A stretch of 24,381 nucleotides of DNA from NCBI GenBank assembly GCA_934154515.1, contig CAKPGD010000012.1:1-24381 (forward strand), written 5' to 3'. Position 1 is the stretch's first letter. Every line of letters starts with the position of its first letter. Of the stretch, positions 9,513-17,790 are shown one piece after another. The notes under the pieces were generated by a model. It saw nothing but the letters and a program-made list of their open reading frames with translations, did not search any database and was not told the DNA's origin. This stretch comes from an uncultured Clostridia bacterium (GTDB lineage Bacteria > Bacillota > Clostridia > TANB77 > CAG-508). A program made the position numbers and the translations under genes.

Positions 9513-10323
9513 AAGTGCAGAGCAGGTAGTAAGACTTAGCTTAGAAGGATTTGAGGTAGTTGCTAAATTATGTGGAAGTATGGCTAAAAATTTTGGAGTT
9601 ATGCTTTATGCAATGTCAAAAGATACAAATAAAGTATCTAAAGGTAGAGTAAGATTATCAAGAATGCTAAAAGACGGAAGTGATTTAACCATGTTTTCAA
9701 TAAAAAAAGAAAGTTATCAAGATTTTAAAAAAGAGGCTAAAAAATACAGAATTGCATATAGTGCTATATTCAATAAAAATGAAAAAACAAGTGATGGCTT
9801 AATTGACTTAGTTGTGAGAGAACAAGACGCACGCAGGGTAAATCGTGTTGTTGAACGCTATAATATAACAACAGTTAATGTAGAAAAAATGGAGAAAGAA
9901 CTTGATGATGAAAAAACAGAAACTGAAAATAAAAATACAGAAAAACCGGTAATAGACAAGGATATACAAGAGAAAAACACATCGCAAGACTTGATGAACA
10001 AACTATTGAAAAAGCAAAATATAAAAGAAGAAAATGAAAATACAAATCCCAGTAATATTCAGAGTCCGGAGAAAGATTCTCCATCAGAGAATATATTGAA
10101 AATGAGCGAAGGGAACGCCAAAATGATGAATAATACTGAAGAAAAGCCATCAATTATGGAAAAAATCGAAAGAATAAAAGAGAACAATGCACAAAAAGAA
10201 AAAGAAAAGGAAAAAGCATTAGAAAGTGTTGCAGATATACCCAAGCAACCTATAGTAAATGAAAGACAACATGAACAACCTAAAATTCTAAACAAGAAAG
10301 ATAGAAAGGAGAAACAAAAATGA
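9496..10323 (+). CDS. PcfB family protein (DUF3801)
   Basis: 275 residues from ATG 9496, preceded by AAGGAAAGGGA. Residues 1-125 follow the PcfB pattern: a helix with FEVVAKLCGSMAKNFGVML, then GRVRLSRMLKDGSDLTMFSI, YQDFKKEAKKYRIAYSAI, DGLIDLVVREQDARRVNRVVERY. The rest is a low-complexity Glu/Lys/Asn-rich tail. PcfB of the pCF10 system belongs to the DNA-processing side of conjugation, which fits its place next to the relaxase. It overlaps the next gene by four bases (ATGA). Confidence 0.85.
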   Translation: MSTESESAEQVVRLSLEGFEVVAKLCGSMAKNFGVMLYAMSKDTNKVSKGRVRLSRMLKDGSDLTMFSIKKESYQDFKKEAKKYRIAYSAIFNKNEKTSDGLIDLVVREQDARRVNRVVERYNITTVNVEKMEKELDDEKTETENKNTEKPVIDKDIQEKNTSQDLMNKLLKKQNIKEENENTNPSNIQSPEKDSPSENILKMSEGNAKMMNNTEEKPSIMEKIERIKENNAQKEKEKEKALESVADIPKQPIVNERQHEQPKILNKKDRKEKQK

Positions 10324-11195
10324 GTTTCAATGAGATTTTAAGAAGTGCAGTAAACAATGTGCAAAATCAAGAATTTGATAAAGAACAATATGCAAAAGAA
10401 AAGCAGGAAAAAAGAGAGTGGGCATTTAAAACCCAAGATGAAATGGCAGAAAAAGTAACACAAGACACAGAATTATTAAAAACTTACTTAGATGTGCAAA
10501 GTGTATTTGACAGTAAGTCGGTAGGTAATGCGTTACTAATAACAGCACAAAATCCAAAAGCAACGCAATTAAGGGATGCAAAGGGGTGGATCGATAGTAA
10601 AGTTCATATAAAAAGACACCCAGATAAAATTACAATTTTAGAGCCAAGAGAATATACAAAAGAAGATGGAACAGAAGCTACAAGTTTTGACACAATAGAT
10701 TTAATAGATATATCACAAACTCAATCAAGAGGAAGAATAAATACATTACCATATACGCAGGAAAGTATTTTAAAAGGAATACTAACAATAACTCCGGTAG
10801 AAGTAAAAACAATAGAAAATGGAATAAGTAATGGAAAGACAGTTAGTTTGAATGTAGAAAAAAGAATTATTGAAGTAGATGATAATGCAGACACAAAAGA
10901 TATTATAAAAGGACTTATAAGTGAAGTGGCAAGTATTCACATGGGAACATTTGAAAATACACAATTAAATAATTTTGAAAATACTTGTGCAACCTATTTA
11001 ATATGTAAAAAATATGGAATTGCCACTCAAAATATAGAATTTTATATACCACAAGAATTAAAAGAAATGTCGCCACAAGATATAAAAGCAGAGTTAGGAA
11101 AATCTTTGAAGTGCTTTCAAGATATGAAAGATGAAATCGACAAAACAATAGAAACGCCTAATAAAAGTAGAAGTAATAGAGAATATGAAAGGTAG
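10320..11195 (+). CDS. ArdC N-terminal-like (LtrC-type) protein with degenerate peptidase part
   Basis: 291 residues. YLDVQSVFDSKSVGNALLIT, AQNPKATQLRDAKGW and KRHPDKITILEP follow the ArdC N-terminal ssDNA-binding domain, widespread in ICEs. The C-terminal half ends in the usual order of a zincin-like domain, but where an HExxH helix is expected I read LISEVASIHMG, so the first metal ligand is absent. It probably binds single-stranded element DNA, possibly as an anti-restriction factor; this is inferred. Its stop lies inside GAAAGGTAGGT (11187-11197), the binding site for the next gene. Confidence 0.65.
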   Translation: MSFNEILRSAVNNVQNQEFDKEQYAKEKQEKREWAFKTQDEMAEKVTQDTELLKTYLDVQSVFDSKSVGNALLITAQNPKATQLRDAKGWIDSKVHIKRHPDKITILEPREYTKEDGTEATSFDTIDLIDISQTQSRGRINTLPYTQESILKGILTITPVEVKTIENGISNGKTVSLNVEKRIIEVDDNADTKDIIKGLISEVASIHMGTFENTQLNNFENTCATYLICKKYGIATQNIEFYIPQELKEMSPQDIKAELGKSLKCFQDMKDEIDKTIETPNKSRSNREYER

Positions 11196-11203
11196 GTATA
11201 TAA

Positions 11204-11416
11204 ATGAGTACAGATACAAGAATTATGGAAATGAATCAAGTTGAATATGCAATTATTGTAAATTCTCTAATGAATATGAGAAATACTTTAAAAAGAGAAG
11301 AAAAAGAAACAGATTTAGTTGATAAAGTTATAAGAAAAACATTAAAAATACCTACAAAACAAAAAGGTGGATTGTTTTATAGAATGAAAAGGAAAGATAA
11401 TCATGAATCAAGATAA
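11204..11416 (+). CDS. Small helical linker protein before VirD4
   Basis: 70 residues with MEMNQVEYAIIVNSLMNMRN followed by a charged helix and a basic end. It has no membrane segment. Short helical proteins at this position, directly before the coupling protein, are common in Tn1549-type elements but have no established function. It overlaps the VirD4 start by 14 bases, so translation is probably coupled. Confidence 0.65.
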   Translation: MSTDTRIMEMNQVEYAIIVNSLMNMRNTLKREEKETDLVDKVIRKTLKIPTKQKGGLFYRMKRKDNHESR

Positions 11417-13214
11417 AAGAATATATATAATTTTATCTATTATAGGAGTAGTGCCAGTAATATGGCTTGCAATTTTAATTGCACCATTATTAGATGGTGG
11501 ACTTATAAAAATAATAAATGAGTTACCATTGAAACTAAATGATCCTTTTAATATTGAGTTTTGTGAGAATAGTATAAGGACTATTCTATTTTTTTTACTT
11601 ATTTATGTTGTAAGTATTGGAGCATATTTTTCTACACGAAAAAATTATAAAAAAGGGAAAGAACATGGCTCAGCTAAATGGGGAAATCCACGAACAATAA
11701 ATAAGAAATATAAACAACTACCAGATAGTGAAAATAGAATACTAACACAAAATGTAATGATAGGACTTAATGCTAAAAAACACAGAAGAAATTTGAATAC
11801 ATTAGTAGTAGGTCGGTAGCCGGAGCAGGTAAGACCTTATTTTATGCAAAACCTAACTTGATGCAAGCCTCAGAAAAAACTTCATATATAATTTTAGATC
11901 CTAAAGGAGAAATTTTAAGAGATACAGGCTATCTGATGGAGAAAAATGGATTTGAAGTAAAAGTATTGGACTTAATCAATATGAATTTAAGTGATGGTTA
12001 TAACCCATTTAAATATTTAAAAACTGATAATGATGTGCAAAGACTTGTAACTAATTTATTTAAGTCTACTACACCAAAGGGAAGTCAAAGTAATGACCCG
12101 TTCTGGGATACGGCAGCGTCAATGCTGTTAATGTCTTTAATATTTTTACTAAAGTATGAAGCACCAGAATATGAACAAAACTTTGATACAGTATTAGAAT
12201 TGCTAAGGGCAGGAGATGTAAAGGAAGATGATGACAGTTATAAAAGCCCATTAGATACTTTATTTGAAAGCATAGAAGAAGTAAATCCACATCATATTGC
12301 ATTGAAATACTATAAAGACTATCATAGTGGCTCGGCTAGAACTTTAAAATCAATACAAATAACATTGTCATCAAGATTAGAAAAATTTAATTTAAGAGAT
12401 TTAGCAGATTTAACAATGGAAGATGAAATGGAACTGGAAACTTTTGGGGAAAAGAAAATTGCATTGTATTGTTTAATTTCTGACAATGATACTAGCTTTA
12501 ATTTTATAATTTCAATGTTATATACGCAAATATTTCAACAAGCCTTTTACAATGCAGACCATAAATATAAAGGATCATTACCAATACCTATACACTTTAT
12601 AATGGACGAATTTGCAAATGTTTCGTTGCCGGACGATTTTGACAAAATACTTGCTACTATGAGATCAAGACGGAGTGTCTGTTAGTATAATTATACAAAA
12701 TATGGCTCAGCTAAAAGCACTTTTTGAAAAACAATGGGAAAGTATAGTTGGAAACTGTGATGAATTTCTATATTTACGGACGGAAATGAACAGTCTAGCC
12801 ACAAGTATTTGAGCGAACTTCTACGGTAAGGAAACGATAGACACTAACACTTATGGAAAAAGTACAGGACATTCTGGAAGTTATTCTACTAATTATCAAA
12901 TAGCAGGTAGGGAACTAATGACGCCAGATGAGGTTAGAATGTTAGATAATAAATATGCTGTATTACTAATTCGTGGAGAAACACCAATAATAGATGAAAA
13001 GTTTAACACATTTAAACACAAAAATTTTAAATATACAGAAGATGGAGGCTATAAACCATATTTTCACGGAAATATAAAAAATGTACTTGCAACATTATCA
13101 ATAGTTAATGATGAAGATACTAAAAATATAAAAGAATTTAAAATTGATAATATAGATGACTACGATATTATAATAGATGAGGAAATAGATGAATATTTAG
13201 AAAATGAAAAATAA
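11403..13214 (+). CDS. virD4: VirD4-type conjugative coupling ATPase with six CGG +1 sites
   Basis: 601 residues once six bases are skipped. Two N-terminal membrane segments lie at about residues 8-28 and 55-78. Then HGSAKWGNPR (about 91-100), Walker A GGSGAGKT (137-144), ILDPKGE (about 166), Walker B IHFIMDEFANV (about 399-409), and the T4CP C-terminal motifs SIIIQNMAQL, NCDEFLYLGGNEQSS and LLGKETID. The protein couples the relaxosome to the secretion channel. Conventional reading gives three scattered ORFs. Glycines 138, 140, 423, 458, 459 and 473 are each written CGGA or CGGT; two lie in Walker A and two are adjacent. The frame has no other lesion. A pseudogene would not be expected to break only before conserved glycines. 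Confidence 0.9.
11814..11817 (+). other. CGGT recoding site 5 (VirD4 Walker A, Gly138)
   Basis: Zero frame is CGG TAG, an immediate stop. A +1 step gives the second Gly of GGSGAGKT. Confidence 0.9.
11821..11824 (+). other. CGGA recoding site 6 (VirD4 Walker A, Gly140)
   Basis: Two codons after site 5; zero frame from the corrected frame reads CGG AGC AGG TAA. A +1 step gives GAGKT. Two shifts within eight bases are needed to build one P-loop. Confidence 0.9.
12671..12674 (+). other. CGGA recoding site 7 (VirD4 Gly423)
   Basis: After Arg-Ser-Arg, zero frame ends at TAG four codons on. A +1 step gives RSRGVSVSIIIQNMAQL, the standard T4CP stretch after Walker B. Confidence 0.9.
12777..12780 (+). 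other. CGGA recoding site 8 (VirD4 Gly458)
   Basis: First of two tandem four-base units. It gives the first Gly of FLYLGGNEQ. Confidence 0.9.
12781..12784 (+). other. CGGA recoding site 9 (VirD4 Gly459)
   Basis: Directly follows site 8 with no base between: two CGGA units read as Gly-Gly in FLYLGGNEQSS. Either shift alone would leave the frame wrong. Confidence 0.9.
12824..12827 (+). other. CGGT recoding site 10 (VirD4 Gly473)
   Basis: Zero frame is CGG TAA. A +1 step gives LLGKETIDT, a conserved stretch of this coupling-protein family. Confidence 0.9.
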
Positions 13215-13230
13215 GTTTTAAGAAAAAAGT

Positions 13231-13270
13231 AGAATAACCCTCTTAATAAAATAATAGGAGGTTATTTTTA
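13231..13270 (+). promoter_or_regulatory. SD-sequestering leader hairpin 1 (before the pilin gene)
   Basis: AGAATAACCCTCTTAA starts at 13231. AATAACC (13233-13239) pairs with GGTTATT (13260-13266), and TCT with AGG inside, so the GGAGG binding site (13257-13261) of the gene at 13271 is closed in the stem. The same motif precedes the VirB6-like and VirB4 genes. Confidence 0.65.
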
Positions 13271-13594
13271 ATGAAAACAAATAAAAAATTAAATTACAGA
13301 AAAATATTGGGAACAGGAGTAAAAATAGGTATCACAGCATTAGTTTTAGTATTAGGAAATAATACAGTTTTTGGTGCAACAGATGATCCTTTGGCAGTAA
13401 TCAATAATTTAAAGAATTTTATGTTTCAAATAATAAGTGCAATAGGAGTAATTTTATTATTATGGGGAATTGTGCAAATAGGAATGGCAATTAAAAGTCA
13501 TGATCCAAGTCAAAGAGCAAATGGGTTTATGACTTTGGCAGGTGGAGTAATTATTGCATTTGCAAAACAAATATTAGAGTTAATTATGAAATAA
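13271..13594 (+). CDS. VirB2/Maff2-like small membrane protein (putative pilin)
   Basis: 107 residues. A signal-like segment (about 18-36, ending VFGATDDPL) precedes two hydrophobic helices (about 49-69 and 84-100) around a SHDPSQRANGFM turn. This is the VirB2/TrbC-like pilin layout and resembles the Maff2 proteins that occupy this slot between VirD4 and VirB6 in Tn1549-type elements. It is likely the extracellular or membrane-channel pilin subunit. The gene has its own leader hairpin, as expected for a subunit needed in a different amount from its neighbours. Confidence 0.75.
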   Translation: MKTNKKLNYRKILGTGVKIGITALVLVLGNNTVFGATDDPLAVINNLKNFMFQIISAIGVILLLWGIVQIGMAIKSHDPSQRANGFMTLAGGVIIAFAKQILELIMK

Positions 13595-13610
13595 AGAAAG
13601 AAAAACAGAG

Positions 13611-13653
13611 AGAATAACCCTCCTTAATATTAGAGTTAAGGAGGAAAAGAACA
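13611..13653 (+). promoter_or_regulatory. SD-sequestering leader hairpin 2 (before the VirB6-like gene)
   Basis: AGAATAACCCTCCTTAA starts at 13611. CCTCCTTAA (13619-13627) pairs perfectly with TTAAGGAGG (13636-13644), burying the binding site of the TTG start at 13654. With only eight bases in the loop it could also slow transcription, but no T-run follows, so translational control is more likely. Confidence 0.7.
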
Positions 13654-14490
13654 TTGTCAGATAACTGGATTGTAGGAAATTTACAACACGCTTTAGATGT
13701 GTGGAATGGCAAACTAAGTGAGATATGGCAATTAGTTAGTCAAACTCCAGAAACATTTAAAAGTGGGACAATTTGGAATGTAATTATAAATATACATGGG
13801 GCATTACAAGCGATAGGTTTAGCGTTACTTGTTATATTCTTTATAACAGGAGTAATTAAAACTTGTGGATCATTTGTAGAAGCTAAAAAACCAGAACACG
13901 CAGTAAAATTATTTATAAGATTTGGACTAGCACACATGATAGTAACTTATGGACTAGATTTAATGTTGGCAATATTTAAAATAGTACAGGGAATTACAAC
14001 AACTATCATGCAAACGGCAGGATTTGGTAATAGTGCAACAACAGTATTACCAAGTGAGCTAATACAGACAATAGAAAGTTGTGGCTTCTTTGAGAGCATA
14101 CCACTTTGGGCTGTAACTATTATTGGAGGACTACTTGTAACAGTATTATCTTTTATTATGATACTAAGTGTATATGGAAGATTCTTTAAACTTTATATGT
14201 ATACAGCAATATCTCCTATACCTTTATCAAGCATAGCCGGAGAGCCTACACAACAGGTGGGTAAACAATTTATAAAATCATATATATCTGTTTGCATGGA
14301 GGGAGCAATAATTGTACTTGCTTGCATTATATTCTCATTATTTGCGTCATCTCCACCAGCAGTTGATCCAAATGCACCGGCAGTAACGCAAGTATGGAGT
14401 TATATAGGAGAATTGGTATTTAATATGCTTGTACTTGTTGGAACAATAAAAATGAGTGATAGAGTAGTAAAAGAAATGATGGGATTATAA
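13654..14490 (+). CDS. VirB6/TrbL-like polytopic membrane protein
   Basis: 278 residues starting with TTG 13654, the only start well placed after AAGGAGG (13638-13644). Several long hydrophobic helices are visible (about residues 45-70, 87-108, 150-178, 205-233, 245-262), with SPIPLSSIAGEPTQQVGKQFIKSY between them, typical of the CD1107/VirB6-like channel proteins of Tn1549 elements. It should form part of the inner-membrane channel. Upstream translation is probably gated by the hairpin at 13611-13653. Confidence 0.8.
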   Translation: MSDNWIVGNLQHALDVWNGKLSEIWQLVSQTPETFKSGTIWNVIINIHGALQAIGLALLVIFFITGVIKTCGSFVEAKKPEHAVKLFIRFGLAHMIVTYGLDLMLAIFKIVQGITTTIMQTAGFGNSATTVLPSELIQTIESCGFFESIPLWAVTIIGGLLVTVLSFIMILSVYGRFFKLYMYTAISPIPLSSIAGEPTQQVGKQFIKSYISVCMEGAIIVLACIIFSLFASSPPAVDPNAPAVTQVWSYIGELVFNMLVLVGTIKMSDRVVKEMMGL

Positions 14491-14519
14491 AGCAATTATT
14501 GAAGAAAGGTATAAAAGAG

Positions 14520-15074
14520 ATGAGCGAAAATATTAACGGTATAGAGTATATTTTAATGAAAGATATAAAAGGGTGTGAAGATTTGCATGAGATTGCACAA
14601 AAAATAAAATTTGAAGATGATACAGCTTTAATGCCTAAAAGTACAACGAGAAAGAAATTTTTAGCAGAAATAAAATCAGAGATTGAATGGTATTTTGATT
14701 TTGTATCTCCACCAGTAAGTAAAAATATTTTAAATCAAGAGTATTTAAAAATACTAAAAATTGAAGAAGGAGAAAGGAGAAATAAAAGAAATATGAAAAA
14801 TTATGAAAAAACAATAAATAAAGGAAATATAACACAAAATATGTTTGCATTAAATATATTATTGCAAAAAGGTAGAACAAATCTTTTAAATGATAAAATT
14901 TATAAAGAAATGATAGATAATGCAGACAAAAATGTAACACCTTTAATGACAGGAGATTATTTAAGAGAGGCAATAAATATTGCAAGAAAAATGGCAGAAT
15001 TAAGTGATAAGGATTTTTGTGAATATATATACGATAAAGTAAAATTGGATAAAAAGTTTGAGCGTGGCAGATAG
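14520..15074 (+). CDS. Unrecognised helical protein in the VirB6-PrgI gap
   Basis: 184 residues from ATG 14520 (AGAAAGG at 14503-14509); the upstream TTG 14499 has no site. The sequence is soluble, helical and basic. Around residues 33-60 a TTRKKFLAEIKSEIEWYFDF stretch stands out, and a TPLMTGDYLREAINIARKMA helix lies near 146. It shows no signal peptide, membrane segment or metal motif. It is the first of four genes that separate VirB6 from PrgI. Confidence 0.55.
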   Translation: MSENINGIEYILMKDIKGCEDLHEIAQKIKFEDDTALMPKSTTRKKFLAEIKSEIEWYFDFVSPPVSKNILNQEYLKILKIEEGERRNKRNMKNYEKTINKGNITQNMFALNILLQKGRTNLLNDKIYKEMIDNADKNVTPLMTGDYLREAINIARKMAELSDKDFCEYIYDKVKLDKKFERGR

Positions 15075-15090
15075 GAAGGTGGAGAATATT

Positions 15091-15930
15091 ATGATAGAAC
15101 AAAATAATATTGAAACTGTATGGCTTATTAAAAATAATGAACTAAAAAAATCAAATAAAATTGTATCTAAGATAAATTATAATGGAACAGAGGTTGCAGT
15201 ATTAAAACAAGAGAAAGATGAATATAATTCAGAACTTTTATTCAAGGACAAAAATAATGAATATTGGAAAATGGGAATAGCAGTAGTAAACTTCAAAAAT
15301 TTTATAAATGTTAGTATTGATAATACCTTAACAGAAAGCAAAGAATATTGCGACAAAGTTGTAAAAACATTATCAAGTTTTGATTTAAAAGAATTTTTTG
15401 AAAAGAAAATTGAAAAAGGTAGATATTTCAATAAATGTGAACTGGCATATATCTCCAAACATTGCCCTAATTTATATGACCAAGCAAAACAAAGTAGGGA
15501 AAAAATCATAAGTGAAAACCAAAGAAGAACACAAGAAGAAAAACAAAAACAAGAGCAAGAAGAAAAAAGAAAAGTCAAAGAAGTAAATGAAAAATTTAAA
15601 CAGCAATTAAAAGATATAAAGCAAAAGATATACAAAGGAGAAACAATAAGGATAATTGATTTTGAATTTTACAAAGATAATGAATACAAATGTTACCCAG
15701 ACACACAAAATTGTGTGCTTTTTTTAGCTAAACAGTATGGAATAAAAATACCACTTGCAACACAGAGATTTATAAATAATAGACTTACAGATTATAATTT
15801 TAAAACTCAAAAGGGCTATTTTAAAGCTACTAATAATAAAAGGTGCAGTTCTTCAATGTTTGAATATTTAGACAAAATATATGAATGCGTAAAAAAAGAA
15901 TATGCAAAACAAAGAAAATATGAAAGGTAG
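15091..15930 (+). CDS. Unrecognised protein with central coiled coil
   Basis: 279 residues from ATG 15091 (AGGAAGGTGGA before it). An N-terminal beta-rich domain (1-110) with NEYWKMGIAVVNF is followed by a Gln/Glu/Lys coiled coil (about 145-190) and a C-terminal domain (about 195-270) with IIDFEFYKDNEYKCYPDTQ and QYGIKIPLATQRFINNRL. No catalytic motif that I recognise. Its stop codon sits in the GAAAGGTAGGT binding site of the next gene (15922-15932). Confidence 0.55.
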   Translation: MIEQNNIETVWLIKNNELKKSNKIVSKINYNGTEVAVLKQEKDEYNSELLFKDKNNEYWKMGIAVVNFKNFINVSIDNTLTESKEYCDKVVKTLSSFDLKEFFEKKIEKGRYFNKCELAYISKHCPNLYDQAKQSREKIISENQRRTQEEKQKQEQEEKRKVKEVNEKFKQQLKDIKQKIYKGETIRIIDFEFYKDNEYKCYPDTQNCVLFLAKQYGIKIPLATQRFINNRLTDYNFKTQKGYFKATNNKRCSSSMFEYLDKIYECVKKEYAKQRKYER

Positions 15931-15938
15931 GTATGAAA

Positions 15939-16955
15939 ATGATTAGAGATGAAATTCATAATATATTGCATGATACAAGACAATTACTAGAAGAAAAAGG
16001 GTTTGAAAAAGCTGAGATTTTATATGTACTAGAAAATACAAAAGATATAAAAGATTCTATTTCTGGAGTATGCGATCATAATTATGAAATGTATGAGGCA
16101 ATATTAAAGAATAGAGAAGTCAATTATTGCTATGACTGGGATTACAATGTAGATGAATATATATTTGAAAATATAGAAAAAGATTTCAATATAGGATTTA
16201 TGGCAATGGAATTTCATAAAGCTATATGGACAAGCGTAGAAGATGTGGGAGTAGAAGATATACAGCATAAACTTGGACTACAAAAATACTTGAAATATTG
16301 TAAAGAAAACAATATTGATAAAGCAACTATTGAAAAAGAAACTGAGTCAGAGAATATTCCAGACCTTATGCAATATTATGATGAAAAAACAAATTATATA
16401 ACAATGGAAAATGGACAAGTACAAATGTCAAGCGAACAATATCAAGAACAAAATGAAATCAGCTATATAGCATTTGTTTTAGGGTATGACTTGATAAATG
16501 AAACACTTACTAATTCAGAAACTCCAGAGTGTGATACAAACTATGATTTTTGCAATTACTTAGCAAAAAAATTCATGGAAACAGATTATTACAAAAATAT
16601 GAGATATTCTACCTATGATAGTTTAAGAAATTGGGTAGAAGATAACGCAGATATTATAAAAAGTGAGCATTTATTTTTTACTAAACAAGATAACAAAGTT
16701 CTTATTGAAGTAGGAAAAAGAAATAATGAACCGGTAGCATTGGTAGAACATTATTTTAAAGATGGAACAAAAGAGTATATAGTAGCTTTTAATTATAAAG
16801 TTGACGATAAAAAGGTGGACTGGGGCTATGGCTATTATTATTCAAATGATTTAGATAAGGCTAAAGAGGACTTTGAAAAAGTAAAAGCAGGTGGAAACTT
16901 AGCAGATGCTTTTAAAGAAGATAATAAGCCAAAACACAAAGAAAGGGAGAGGTAA
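15939..16955 (+). CDS. Unrecognised acidic protein
   Basis: 338 residues from ATG 15939, 6 bases after GAAAGGTAGGT; ATG 15933 is too close to it. The protein is acidic and rich in Tyr, Asp and Asn. The first half contains YCYDWDYNVDEYIFENIEKD; the last 60 residues contain DDKKVDWGYGYYYSNDLDKA, resembling tails of ICE accessory proteins that carry several small domains. No signal peptide or membrane helix. Function unknown. Confidence 0.55.
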   Translation: MIRDEIHNILHDTRQLLEEKGFEKAEILYVLENTKDIKDSISGVCDHNYEMYEAILKNREVNYCYDWDYNVDEYIFENIEKDFNIGFMAMEFHKAIWTSVEDVGVEDIQHKLGLQKYLKYCKENNIDKATIEKETESENIPDLMQYYDEKTNYITMENGQVQMSSEQYQEQNEISYIAFVLGYDLINETLTNSETPECDTNYDFCNYLAKKFMETDYYKNMRYSTYDSLRNWVEDNADIIKSEHLFFTKQDNKVLIEVGKRNNEPVALVEHYFKDGTKEYIVAFNYKVDDKKVDWGYGYYYSNDLDKAKEDFEKVKAGGNLADAFKEDNKPKHKERER

Positions 16956-16959
16956 CAAG

Positions 16960-17367
16960 ATGTCAAAAAAAGATTTTGAATTTGAGTTTTGCAATGAAAA
17001 AGAAATAAGAAATCTAATAAAATCAAAAGCAGAACTTTTTTATGCTGATGATGGTATGACAGAAGTAATAGTAAGGTTTGAAGATATACCAGATTTTATA
17101 GTAGATTATAATAAAAATTTTGGCTCAACAGATTTAAAGTTCTTTAAAGTTGGAAAAGATGTATATGAGCCAGATATTACAACTATTGGAATGTTCTTAA
17201 ATAGGATTAAGCCAGAATTAAGGGAAAGAATGATTGATAGATTAGTTGCATTGCAAAGAAATGAAATAAAAACTAATAAGATTAAAATTGTTGATGAAGA
17301 TATGCACGAAGAAATTGAAGAAAAAATGAAACAAGAAACAAGAAAATTAAAAGGAAGGAGTAGATAA
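16960..17367 (+). CDS. Small acidic protein preceding PrgI
   Basis: 135 residues from ATG 16960 (GGGAGAGG at 16945-16952). DFEFEFCNEKEIRNLIKSKA begins the protein, FYADDGMTEVIVRFEDIPDF follows, and a Lys/Glu-rich helix ends it. Soluble. Its stop lies in the AAGGAGTAG region serving PrgI. Probably an ICE accessory protein; no family recognised. Confidence 0.55.
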   Translation: MSKKDFEFEFCNEKEIRNLIKSKAELFYADDGMTEVIVRFEDIPDFIVDYNKNFGSTDLKFFKVGKDVYEPDITTIGMFLNRIKPELRERMIDRLVALQRNEIKTNKIKIVDEDMHEEIEEKMKQETRKLKGRSR

Positions 17368-17372
17368 GGTAT

Positions 17373-17774
17373 ATGGAGGTCAAGATAAATAAAGAAATAA
17401 GGCAATATACAGAAAGCATATTTTTTGGACTATCACTTAGACAATGTATATGTTCTGTATTGGCTTGTGGATCAGCAGTAGCATTATATTTTATATTTAA
17501 ACCAATTATGAATACAACAGCTGTTTCATGGATATGTATGGCAGGGGCAATACCATTTGTATTGTTAGGATTTGTAAAATACAATGGAATGACAGCAGAA
17601 AAGTTTTTTATGGCATGGTTAAAGTCTGAAATTTTAACGCCTAAAAGACTAATATTTAAACCAGATAATTATTATCTAAATTTATATAAAGAAAGCCAAA
17701 AATACAAAGATAAAGGTAAAAAACAAAATAAGAAAATAGACAAGAAAAAGAAGAATAAAAAGAAAGAAAAATAA
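17373..17774 (+). CDS. PrgI family protein (VirB3-like)
   Basis: 133 residues. EVKINKEIRQYTESIFFGLSLRQ is the signature start of PrgI proteins. Two hydrophobic helices follow (about 25-43 and 48-66), and the last 30 residues are almost all Lys/Asn. PrgI/VirB3 is a small inner-membrane partner of VirB4 and is regularly encoded directly before it, as here. Low-complexity A-rich coding at the end (17700-17774) leads into the VirB4 leader. Confidence 0.88.
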   Translation: MEVKINKEIRQYTESIFFGLSLRQCICSVLACGSAVALYFIFKPIMNTTAVSWICMAGAIPFVLLGFVKYNGMTAEKFFMAWLKSEILTPKRLIFKPDNYYLNLYKESQKYKDKGKKQNKKIDKKKKNKKKEK

Positions 17775-17790
17775 GAAAAACAAGTAACAG

